Notes under the pieces: model-generated
The model's database searches: none
Seen by the model: the letters and a program-made list of their open reading frames with translations, nothing else
Told to the model about the DNA's origin: nothing
From: Fragilariopsis cylindrus CCMP1102
Lineage: Eukaryota > Bacillariophyta > Bacillariophyceae > Bacillariales > Bacillariaceae
Direction: 5' to 3'
Assembly: GCA_900095095.1 (NCBI GenBank)
Contig: FMBT01000310.1
Span: 310,001 to 374,000, forward strand
DNA length: 64,000 nt
Position numbers and translations under genes: made by a program
Shown: piece by piece, positions 24,059 to 34,625 of the stretch
Layout: each line of letters starts with the position of its first letter
How positions within the stretch are numbered: position 1 is the stretch's first letter

Positions 24059-26119
24059 TCTTTCCGCTCACTAACATGAATTTAATGGACGTCGCAATGT
24101 TGTGTTCCAGTGTTCAAGTAGTGCTGTTTTTTTTTTGTTTGCTTCACTGCTGCTGGCATTTACGGTATTCAAGCAATGCTTACCGTAATCTTCGTTTTGT
24201 GTTTTGATGCCTGAAACGAATAAGAGTAATAACAAAATAACCACATAAAGTGAAAGAATGCATACTCAAGAATGCATACTCAATAATGCCGGTACAATAT
24301 GATGGGTCTTCAAATCAAGATGGAAGAAATTATTTGGAAATTTCTATCTTCGTGAAAGAAGCGAGTGCGTAACGTCGTTTGTTGAAGACTGGCGAAAAGG
24401 AGACGTTTAGCTAGTCGTGCGTTTGAGCGTATACTCATTCCCCATTGGTTGAAGTATTCACACTTCGTCTTCGATGGAACGTACGTAGTAAGCGTGCTGG
24501 GAGCGTGTGAATTTCGTGGCTGCTACAAATCAGTCTATTGTGTACCAGTGATTTACCGTGCTGAAACCTGCTTCGAAAAATATAAAGAATTACCGGTAGG
24601 TAGGCCTACTTTGTCAAGCATGAAAAATATAATTATTTTATATAAATTTACCGTGAGACCTACCCTCACTGTCTGTCCAGTAGCTTTAGTCGCTTCAGTA
24701 GCATAAAGTAGACCTAGGTTGGATAATTATATATTCATGGTCCATCATCATCAATGTTGGTGTTGCAAAAATATTGTTAAGGTGATGATGATGAAGATGA
24801 TGGAGAAGATGACAATGATGACAATGATGACTCCACAATGATGACTTCGTAATGTCAACAAATCAGTATTATGCATTTATTGAAGAAAGGAAGAATAAGT
24901 GCTAGTACAATGTGAAGTTGGACCATGATCATGATCCCCAATGCAATGGCTTGGTACAAAGTCACTTTTAAATAATAGCATTAGTTCACATCATATGAAA
25001 CATAACTGCAGGCAAGGTATTTAAAAAGGTCTAATGATGAGTTGATATAATGTAGGTAGTTTATGTGACTATTTCTTTTGCACCACTGCCACTGCACTAG
25101 ACTGCCACTGTGTAGTGTGGTTGACTTATATTATTTAGAATATATTATAACTGCTTATCATTATACTGTATAGTATTTAATTGCTGCCTGCTTCACAGTA
25201 TAGTAGTTGTAAACCAACTTCATCCAAAACAATACTATGTACACTACTTGACTTATAGTATGTACAGTACAGTAGAAATCCAATATGCCTATATTATGAC
25301 TTTGCTGTCCGCGTATACACCTAGTAGGTACGTATCATACTCCATGTACACACACACATGACATGTACAAGCGCCTAAGCAAAGCTTGTTGATAGAGATG
25401 CGTTCAAGTTGTGTGTGTTCTCTAAATTGTTACTTAATAAGAATAAAGTCACAAAGCTCGCCCTAGTTAAGGTAGGCGCGTTTACATGCCTATTTTAATG
25501 TACAGTACCGGTAGGAATAGAAGTTGTAAGTGTGAGCGATGAAAAATAATTAATTAAGTAAAAGTTTATGTTTTGTTTGTTCTCTAACGTTACCTAAAGG
25601 CTAAAGGCTGCCCGTTGTGTCGAAGTACAGTACTGGATGTTAAAATAAAAATACGGTACATACAATACTGTATGTTGATTGACACTTTCGAACTTGACAT
25701 GCAACAAAAGCACGAATAACATTTATAACTTATAATCAGTAAAAATATCACCTATTAGGTATTAAAATATCTCCGCGACGGGAGGGTAGTCTTCGTACTG
25801 TATTGGCACAATACATGTTGAATACAATAGATAGAAGCAATAGATATATCGGAACGTAATCCCAATATAAAAATTGACAGGATTGATTGACGTTGCTTCG
25901 ACTTTCTTTCGTCGACTATTTAATTTTATCTATTTGTCAGTGGAGCAATAGAGGTGTAATACGGAGGTGTATAGAGTGTACTAACAAGTATTAACATAAT
26001 CAATTGCCTTCGGCCTATGACGGCTCCAATATTACACAACACATTTATAATATAAGCGCATCCATAACATTCTATATGCCAACCAAGAATAAAACAGAAA
26101 AGAGTCCACAATAGCAACG
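24059..26119. other. Long divergent intergenic region
   Basis: About 2 kb between the MFS transporter (minus) and the giant ATPase (plus). It has a short GATGAT/GACAAT microsatellite near 24783-24845 and many ACAGTA/TACTGT words (near 25165, 25195, 25265, 25500, 25627 and 25665). The small frame at 24449-24706 has no family signal. No RNA gene recognised. Confidence 0.5.
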
Positions 26120-29100
26120 ATGCCTGCTAATGACAAGAGATATCATAATGAAGACAAAGAAGACTCGTCATCATCATCATCATCGTCGTCGTCGTCGTCC
26201 ACGTCGTCGTCGTCCCAGGAAAGCATAGACGAAGATCAATCGTGCTCTTCTGAACTCCGTAAAGAATTACAGAAACTTGGATTGTCTTCAAGTTTCGTCG
26301 TCCATCATAAAGGCGAAGGTAAGGATGATGAAACTGAAACTGAAATTGATATGGATAGTTTAGGGAATGGATCGTATATAGATGATTTGATGGGACAACG
26401 AATAGAACGTGAAAAAATACAAAGAGAAGAAACTATGGAAATTGCATTAGAACGATATAATAATATACCGACTTCTCCTACAATTAATAGTAGTAAAGAG
26501 AAAAAAACGAATGAATTATTTTTAAAATTGGTTGGAGAAGTTCAAAATGAACGTAAGGATATAATAAAAAAACAAAATAATATACAAGATGAAAGAATTG
26601 CAAAGGAGATAGTTTTACGTTCTGAACGACAGCAACAAAAGCAACAAGCACCTAAAGACGATAATGCCGTCGTTAAAAATGTTACTGGTGATGATGATGA
26701 TGATGAGAACAACAACAACGACGACGACGTCGACGTCGACGACGAGGCGGAAATTAAGAACGTACACGATGACGACGATGATGATGATGATGACGATGAC
26801 GATGACGACGATTATATTAATGATGACGATGAAGAAGAAGAAGAGATATTACTAGGAGATGACGAGGGTAGTCTTGAAGAACCACTGAAACCAGTTCGTC
26901 GTGGTCGTGGTCGTCGTCGCAATGATGAAAATAATAGGACTAAAAGCGCCTCCGCGACCACCAACACTAGCAGCAAAAACGATAATAATATCAGTAACAG
27001 TAGCTCAATGGTAGCTAGTCAAAATTCGAATACGAGTATGGACTGGAGATCAATAAATGGTGATACTAGTCCTAATGATGATGAGGGGACTAATAGGAAT
27101 AACCACAACAGTACCGACACCTTCGATTCGAGTGCGTTCTTCAATGATTTATCATTAAACGATGATAGTTCTGCCTCTGATGATGATGATGATGATGAAA
27201 ACGACGACGTCGATGACGTCGATGATGATGATGACGATGACGATGACGACGACGACGAAGAAGAAGAAAAGATCCTACTAGAACAAAAGCAACAAGAAAC
27301 GAGCGATGACTGCGATAGCGATATTAATGATAGTGATGATGATAGTCATACAGGTTCATCGTCATCATTAGCAAAAATCTCGCACGACGATGACAACAAT
27401 AATAGTAATAGTAATAGTAATGCGCAAGAACACGAATATGGTGAGGACGCCGACAAAAATGGTGGGCGGAAAAAGAAAGATTATAGTGCTGTTATCTCTC
27501 AGAAGCTCCCTTCTCAAATTGAGGAGAGTACAATTGTTGCGAATTTCGTAAAACCATCGTGCGTTACAAACTTTTGGGGACGTGAAGAAGAATTACAAAT
27601 GCTTCAGACGGGATTTTTGACTGCAACGAGTAACAATGATGTGAATACTATTATTGATGATGATATTTTGGAGAACGATATGGACATTGAACCGAGACAC
27701 GTTTGGATTTCGGGAGTTGCCGGAATCGGCAAAACTCGATGCGTCGACACCTTCCTTCGTCAGGATTTTACAATACAGCCATTGATATGTCGGGGTTCCT
27801 TCGAAGATAATTGGATAGACACATCAAATCCTTATCAGGGGATTATATCATGCTTTACCGATTTATTTGAAAGTTTACTTGAAGGAAGCAATAATATTGA
27901 GAAATGGAGAGAGAGAATACAATATTGTATTGGTGATGATGATATTATAATGACCCTGATGCTGTTGATCCCAACTCTTGCAATTCTATTAGAGATAGAT
28001 AGCGACGAAACGATATATTCATTTGATAAGACAGATAAGTTTTTGTTTGAACGACTATCGAATGCACTTGGACGTATCCTCAAATCGATTTGCGATTATT
28101 CAAGCGTAATTTTCTTCCTGGACGACCTTCAGTGGGCTGGAGATGACTCCCTACGATTACTGACTACTGTCCTGTTGACGAAAAATTTGAAGAATTTCTT
28201 TTTTGTTGGTTCGCACCGTGTTGTCAAGGTCTCTCGTTTGTTGCCCAAAATCAAGTTGAAGCTTTCCGCTTTATTCGGAGCTGATATGAAACTTGGGGGC
28301 ATCGATGTGCAGTCTGCCATCTCACTCGTGCTTAGTCATCTAAACCATCTCCACAGTAAAAGACCCTCGAAGACCGATACTGATAGATCGTTAGTACCAT
28401 TCTTTGACTCGTGGTATTCACACCCAAGCGGTGGTAATCCTTTCTTCTTGGTACAATTAGTACATCTTCTATATGAACAGAAAAACATCAAGTTCAAGGC
28501 TGGTAGGTGGAGAGTGGATTCGAATGTAGTGATACCTTCTACCTCTTTGGATCTAGTAGCGGAAAGACTTGACGAACTACCAAAAGAGCACGACGTGGTA
28601 CTTCAAAGCGCTGCCCTATTAGACGTAGCCAACTTTCAAATCGATGCTTTGTTGGTGGCTATCACAACCTTGTCACAGTCTCAAAAAATGGAAACCGAAA
28701 CTGAGAAAGTTAAAAGTTCTCTTCGCATACTCAGCAAGAAAATGATGGTTGAAGAACGCCCGAATGGACGTTATATGTTTGCGCACGATGTTTTAAGGAG
28801 AGCGGCTTCTTCACGAATACCCGCAGTCACAAAAAGGAGAAGAAGCCGTCTACATTTTCGTCTTGCTACAGATTTGAAGAAACTTGAAGGTCGTAGTAAA
28901 TATGCTTCCGAATTGCAAGCAACAGATAATGTCAATATTCTCATTGCAGATCATTTGAAGAAAGGGGTCTCGTCTATAAAAAATAATAGTAAGATCGAAA
29001 TGTTCGCAGTTCTCTATCTTGAGTTGGCGGAAAGTTCTATGAAAAGAGGATCGTTTGTGACTGCCTCTCAGTTGCTAGAGACCGGAATGGGTGCACTAGA

Positions 29101-32042
29101 CAAAAAATCGAAATGGGTGGATTCTTATGAAGTAACACTAAGAATCTATCTTGCTCTTGCTCGGTGTCTGTACTGCAGCAATGACTTCGACAAGGCCAAG
29201 TCACTTTCAAATACTATTATTGCCAACGGAAACTCTCCACGTGACACAATCGGCGCATTCGATATTCTCATATCGATGTATCGCTCCAAGAAACAACACG
29301 AACAGGCAAAGCAATGTACACTTAAAGCTCTATATGATATATGGGATGATGATATCAGTACCACGGATGTGGAGGTAAAATTTTCGAAAGTACGGAAGCT
29401 AGTGCAGAACATGTCCGACGCTGATTTACTCGTCTTATCAGATATGGAACATAAAAAGACAGTAAAGAAAATGCCGTTTTTGCTACAACTTGCTGAAATA
29501 AGTGGCCTATGCAAAAACTATAAGCTACAAGACTTGGCAGCATTGCGAATGTTAGAATAACCCTTAAATACGGCTCATACGAGATCAATTTCACCGCACT
29601 AGCATTTGCCTTATGCGGATTATGTGTTGCAAGGAGACGTCTACATGGAGAGGCATGTCGGTATGGCCGTCTTGCAGATATGATGTCAGACATAGATAGT
29701 CCATTGGGTCGTCAAGCTATTGCACACAACCACTATTCTATGCGTCACTGGCGAGGCTCCATGAGGGAGAATCGAGAATCTCTCATTGGCACATGCTGGG
29801 CATCAATGGATGCGAATGAACTTGATAATCTCTCTTTCCAAGTGGGTGTTTATATCTCAACGATATTCTTTTCTGGGCTGCCTTTCGACTGCGAAGATAA
29901 ACTCCTGGAAAAATACAAGAAAAAAGAAGGCAACATAATATGCTTGATGAATGTTGGAATGTGACTGCTCCGTATAACGCATTGATGAGATTGAAAGGAG
30001 AAACGTCAAGATCAATCAAAATGAAATATTCTGACCCGAAGGCGATTCAATATGAGATCTTCTTCCAAATGGTCACATCTATGTTCATGCATAATATTGA
30101 TAGCGCAGTGAAATTCAACGCGAAAATCTTCATCAAACCAGGAGGTTTTTGGGGTTCGTATCGTGCCTTCATGGAAGGACTAATATCAACACACCATGCA
30201 CAGAGGAGCAGCGGTAAAGATAAATTCTTTCACCAGAATCAGGCAACTAAATTTATTGACTATTAACAGCATGGACAAGAAAAGGATTGAATAGTTGTGC
30301 TCATATGGCAAATATTCTAAAGGTGAGTTAAAATAAAATACAATGTCCCACTGATTAGAATTCTTTCAATGTGGCTATGGCATCTAATATAAATAATTTG
30401 GAGTCGAAATCTAATCGATTGTTCGCTGAATAAACAAATGTGTATTTTGAAGGTTGAACTGACGATAGCATCTGGCAACGGAGCAACTGAGAAACGGTCG
30501 GCCGTTCTTCTCGATACAGCAATATCTTCAGCGTCACAGGATGGTTTTCTACATCATGCTGCATTAGCAAGTGAACGAGCTGGACTGTACTTCCTTTTCT
30601 TAGAAGACGAAACAGGCGCGTCTAGATTTCTCTCGCGAGCATGTATTCTTTATAAAGAATGGGGCGCTGGAGCGAAAGTGAAACAATTAGTATCTAGATA
30701 TGAGAAGTACTTGAATGCACATCCTGAGTCTTTTGAATCGCTATATAGAAGTACAAATAACTCCGGGAGTTTGATGTTCACTGACAATGGTCACGGTCCA
30801 GCTACCAATCCTAGGCGTAGAAGTCATATAAGTCAACCTAAAAATGGGCCTATCGATCTGCTTTCAAACAATTCTTATCACGGTCCGCCTTCAAACAGAC
30901 AAAAAGGACGGAAGTCACCATCAGTTACCCAAATCGAGAGAAATAACGTCAACACGGAGAACAAAAGAAAGAAGGAAAAGTCGAAAAGAGATGAATTGGG
31001 ATCACAATCGGAGCACCCGAGAGGACCATCACTTATGCGGATCGGATCGTGGGCAAAAAGAAGACCTGCATCGAAAGAAAAATTGTCTGAACGAGTAACG
31101 AAGAGAAGGACGTCATTGATTGCGAAGAAGGAAAAGTCGAAAAGAGATGAATTGGGATCACAATCGGAGCACCCGAGAAGACCATCACTTATGCGGATCG
31201 GATCTTTGACAAAAAGAAGATCTGCATCGAAGGAAAAATACGAAGCTCAGGGGCGGGAAGAGTTAACGCCAAAAACACCGAGAAGAAAACTTAAAAATGT
31301 TACTTCTAGGCGAAGTCCCAGTGGGGAACGTAGCATTAGAAACAGAGACGCAATTGCGAAGAAGCCATCACTAGAAACTGCGAGAAGAAAATCTTTACTT
31401 TCCACACCCAAGAAGAAGAAGAAAAGCGTACCGCTGGTGAAGACTGACGATTGGGTTGACAAGTTCGACATCGATGAATTTGACAGCAGCGACGACGACG
31501 ACGATGATGATGATGATGATGATGATGATTCGACAGCGGAAGAGAACGCCGGTAAATCAAAGCAAAAGAATAGAGGGATACCAAAAAGAGCAAAGAAGAA
31601 ATCACTCGAAGGTAAAAATAGTAGCAGGGAAAATTTACTTTCCACAACTAAGAAGAAGAAAAAAAACGTACCGTTGGTGAAGACTGACGATTGGGTTGAC
31701 AAGTTCGACATCGATGAATTCAATAGCAGGAAAAATTTGCTTTCCACACCCAAGAAGAAGAAGAAAAACGTACCGCTGGTGAAGAGTGCCGATTGGATTG
31801 ACAGGTTCGACATTGATGAATTTGACAGCAGCGACGACGACGATGACGATGACCATGACCATGATGACGATGATGATGATGACTCGACAGCGGAAGAGAA
31901 TGCCGGTAGATCAAAACAAAAGAATAGAGGGACACCAAAAAGAGCAAAAAAGAAATCACTCGAAGGCAAAAATAATACCAAATTGGAGGAGAGTCTCAAG
32001 ATTAAGCGCAGCACGCAGAAGAAGAAGAAAGTTCCTAAGTAA
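26120..32042 (+). CDS. Giant predicted P-loop ATPase with acidic head and Lys-rich repeat tail
   Basis: About 1,931 residues in two exons, 26120-30322 and 30453-32042, with a 130-nt intron (GTGAGT...AG). A very acidic Ser/Asp head (about 480 residues) precedes an AAA/STAND-type ATPase: WGREEEL, Walker A ISGVAGIGKTRC, Walker B VIFFLDDLQWAGDDSLRLL, then SGGNPFFLVQLV. This matches the predicted-ATPase family (COG3899-like) that is abundant in diatoms. Helical TPR-like repeats follow (for example ASERAGLYFLFLEDETGASRF). The tail has two KEKSKRDELGSQSEHPR copies and three copies with NVPLVKTDDWVDKFDIDEF or close variants. Three frame breaks (near 29557, 29940 and 30262) are each cured by one base, and with them the CDS is divisible by three. 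The role is unknown; a signalling or scaffold ATPase is likely. Confidence 0.85.
30971..31240 (+). repeat. Two coding direct repeats of about 113 nt
   Basis: Inside the giant ATPase gene, copies starting at 30971 and 31127 encode nearly the same peptide (KEKSKRDELGSQSEHPR, then PSLMRIGS and KRR.ASKEK). High nucleotide identity suggests a recent internal duplication. Confidence 0.85.
31388..31830 (+). repeat. Three coding repeats in the ATPase tail
   Basis: Three units near 31390, 31630 and 31735 encode LLSTPKKKKK, then VPLVK, then DDWVDKFDIDEF (third: ADWIDRFDIDEF). Two are followed by a poly-Asp run and STAEENAG.SKQKNRG.PKRAKKKSLEGKN split by small changes. Expansion and contraction of this block would change tail length between strains. 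Confidence 0.88.
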
Positions 32043-32506
32043 CCATTTAACGCAAAACGTTGTCAAACGGGTGAATTAGAGTTATTTATATCAATCGAGA
32101 GGAGAAAGAGTGGAGTACAAAAGAGAACCACAACGCTGAATGAATGGTTTTATTCTTAATGTATGCTTCAAAATAATACGGTGACGTCCCATCATTCCAT
32201 TGTCTTATTCTCTTACTCTCTAGCTATTATATTTACTCTTTATCTAGCTAGAATACCAAAAACTGTTCAACTACTTTATTCACCACAATGCAATTGAGAG
32301 TAGGTTTCGTTGCAAATATATCCTTATTCGTTGGTTCTAGAATCAATTCTTTTGTTAGGCTGGAAAAAATCTCATTGTACATCAGTGCAAATGCGATATC
32401 TTATAATGTAAATGATGTATTGATACAACAATTTGTATTTGCTGCACTACTTAAAATTGCTAATTCGATAATTGGTAGATATCCAAACCATTTTTTTTTT
32501 AAAACC
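32043..32506. other. Convergent spacer
   Basis: Between the stop codons of the giant ATPase and the CPBP/EF-hand gene. The small hydrophobic frame at 32288-32524 overlaps the latter's 3-prime end and has no support. Confidence 0.45.
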
Positions 32507-33760
32507 TTAAGTTGGACCAAGTAGAGTATTCCTAACAGCTTTAAATTCGCTACCGGCGGGTCCGATATAAGCCAAATATTCATCAAAGTCAATTGATCCA
32601 CTTTCGTCGGTATCAGCAGCTGCTTTAACTTGCTGGCTTTCAACCGTAGAAAGATTGACCCCATATTGGTACAATGCTATTCGTAATTCCTTCCTTGACA
32701 ATTCTCCATCTTGATTTGTGTCCATGAGATAGAACGATTGTTTCGCCTCTTTCAACCAATCTTCTCCACGTTCGTTGATCCACTTTTTTTCTACGGTGCT
32801 TGAAGAACAAATCGGCATAGCTAATTCAGCATATTGCATCTGGCCTGCGACATCAACCATATGAGTCTTATAGAACGTATACAAATCGTATAGCGTATGA
32901 GTTATGATAGGTACCGCTAAATTCCCTGAGACAACAAAGAGCAATGCAAAAATCGCTCCATTCACGATTTGTAATATTAGCAAGGCAAAATTATCAAGAA
33001 AAGCTTCCCCTCCCTTGAAAAAACTGAGAGGATTGGTATGCAACACCGCAAACAGTAACGTTGAAAGTAACGCCCCGATGAAAACATCTCCATTGCCGTA
33101 GTAAACGGCAAATGCAGGAAGACATTGTCCACGAAAGGTAGTTTCTTCCACGATTCCAGTTAACAGTGCCACGACGAATGAAATCAATAACGCCACTACG
33201 GGCTGAGGAGTTGCGCCAAATAAACGTAGAATAGCCATGTTGGTTGACAAATTCAAGCCCGCTACATATGGTGATTCTGATGTTTCAATTGCTCGTGAAA
33301 GTGCTAACATAGGAATCGCACCAGCGATACCAAACACTATTGGGCCCGGTCCTAATTGTGTTTGCTCGGTAAGTGCTGTGTACCCTAATCCTCCCGACCA
33401 AATGGTACACCCGATAAGAGCTTGATTCGCTAAATTCTGTAGAATAAGCGGGATGTTTACAGTCGCTTTGTCCTGTGATGGTTCTTCTTCTCCCCCTCCT
33501 TCTCTTCCACTTCCTGTTTTTGCCATGCATAACGACGAGATATCATTTGTGTTTCTGATATGATGAACGAAGGGTGATGGTACAACGACACGCTGCTGGT
33601 GGTGGTGGTGGTATGGGATTTGACGAACGGAGTAACTGGCTACATTGAAGGCATGCACCCGCAACACTACGCCCGACGTCGACGTCTGGTGACCAACAAA
33701 TAAGATCAAGCATACTACTACTACTACAGACTCGATGGGACACCTTCCTAACAACTTCAT
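32507..33760 (-). CDS. CPBP (CAAX-type) intramembrane protease with C-terminal EF-hands
   Basis: An intact 417-residue protein. The N-terminus is a signal peptide (ESVVVVVCLILFVGHQT) followed by VHAFNVAS, a plausible diatom plastid-entry site. Multiple hydrophobic helices hold the CPBP (Abi/Rce1-like) motifs: motif 1 GIVEETTFRGQ with the paired glutamates and Arg (about residues 205-213), motif 2 LLFAVLHTNPLSF with its His, and a later ITHTLYDLY His. Two EF-hand loops close the protein, DTNQDGELSRKEL and DTDESGSIDFDEY, both with the expected acidic positions. The family cleaves membrane-anchored proteins or acts as a chaperone; the EF-hands suggest calcium control. ATG at 33760 is taken as start. 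Confidence 0.93.
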   Translation of the reverse strand: MKLLGRCPIESVVVVVCLILFVGHQTSTSGVVLRVHAFNVASYSVRQIPYHHHHQQRVVVPSPFVHHIRNTNDISSLCMAKTGSGREGGGEEEPSQDKATVNIPLILQNLANQALIGCTIWSGGLGYTALTEQTQLGPGPIVFGIAGAIPMLALSRAIETSESPYVAGLNLSTNMAILRLFGATPQPVVALLISFVVALLTGIVEETTFRGQCLPAFAVYYGNGDVFIGALLSTLLFAVLHTNPLSFFKGGEAFLDNFALLILQIVNGAIFALLFVVSGNLAVPIITHTLYDLYTFYKTHMVDVAGQMQYAELAMPICSSSTVEKKWINERGEDWLKEAKQSFYLMDTNQDGELSRKELRIALYQYGVNLSTVESQQVKAAADTDESGSIDFDEYLAYIGPAGSEFKAVRNTLLGPT

Positions 33761-34625
33761 CACTCGTCGGTATGCTATGCTTGATTTTCTTCTAGTAGTA
33801 TTTCAATGATTTCCGATTGGATATAATGGATTCCAACACAGCACTCCATATACTGTACTACGTACAGTAGCATGCAATGTACACATAATAACGATGTTGA
33901 TGACGATCTTTATCAAATAGATCTTTTTCTAGACGCTAAATCTTTCAAAGGGGGAGACGGGAAATATATATTTTATTTGAGTCACATGCCGCGCACATTT
34001 TCCACACAAAACACTAAATAATACCCATTAAATAACTTCTAAAACTATAAAAAAGCATTACTGTAAAATTGAAGATTCCTTCTAGACTAATACTCTACAC
34101 AGATTTCATATATCAACATCCATAAGGTTGTAACCAGTACCAATACCAATACCAATACCAATACCAATACCAATACCAATACCAATACCAATACCAATAC
34201 CAATACCAATACCACTGATAATACCACTGATAATACCAATAATGATAATGATCTATTTCGAATTCGAGCAACGATTATTATCTAAGACGACATACTGCTA
34301 TTAAGTTGCTATGTACGCTTTGTACTTAGGATGAATCGAATCATATGTATGGTGTTAAGTAGTACTACAGCAAATTTATAATAAAAATGACTACATTTTG
34401 GTTTGATGTCCTAACAAACAAACGTTACTTTAGAATAAAAAGTTGATATTATATTACATTGTATTATTATATATGTATAGATAGTAAAAATGCATAGTAG
34501 GTCCTAATTGCATTTAGTGTATAATTTATGTAAAACATGGATAGTATATAACTATATATGTACTATTTATGTATCCCCGTAATAAGGACCCGAGAAGATT
34601 CTTTTCTTTCCACTGTGTAGAGATA
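33761..34625. other. Intergenic region with hexamer repeat
   Basis: Between the upstream side of the CPBP gene and the end of the N/Q-rich gene. It includes a hexanucleotide array (listed separately) and several ATATA-rich stretches. No gene seen. Confidence 0.5.
34141..34212 (+). repeat. Perfect CAATAC hexanucleotide array, 12 units
   Basis: Twelve uninterrupted CAATAC units, followed by two degenerate ACCACTGATAAT units. This is a microsatellite likely to vary in length. Confidence 0.97.

Noticed and set aside
24449-24706. 85-residue plus-strand frame
   Set aside because: Ordinary composition, no leader and no motif; treated as chance.
26664-26855. Met/Thr-rich frame inside the ATPase gene
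   Set aside because: A shifted reading of the Asp-codon repeat.
31247-32014. A long Ser/Phe-rich minus-strand frame
   Set aside because: It is the antisense shadow of the Lys/Asp repeats in the giant ATPase.
34141-34212. CRISPR-like array
   Set aside because: It is a simple hexamer microsatellite with no spacers.
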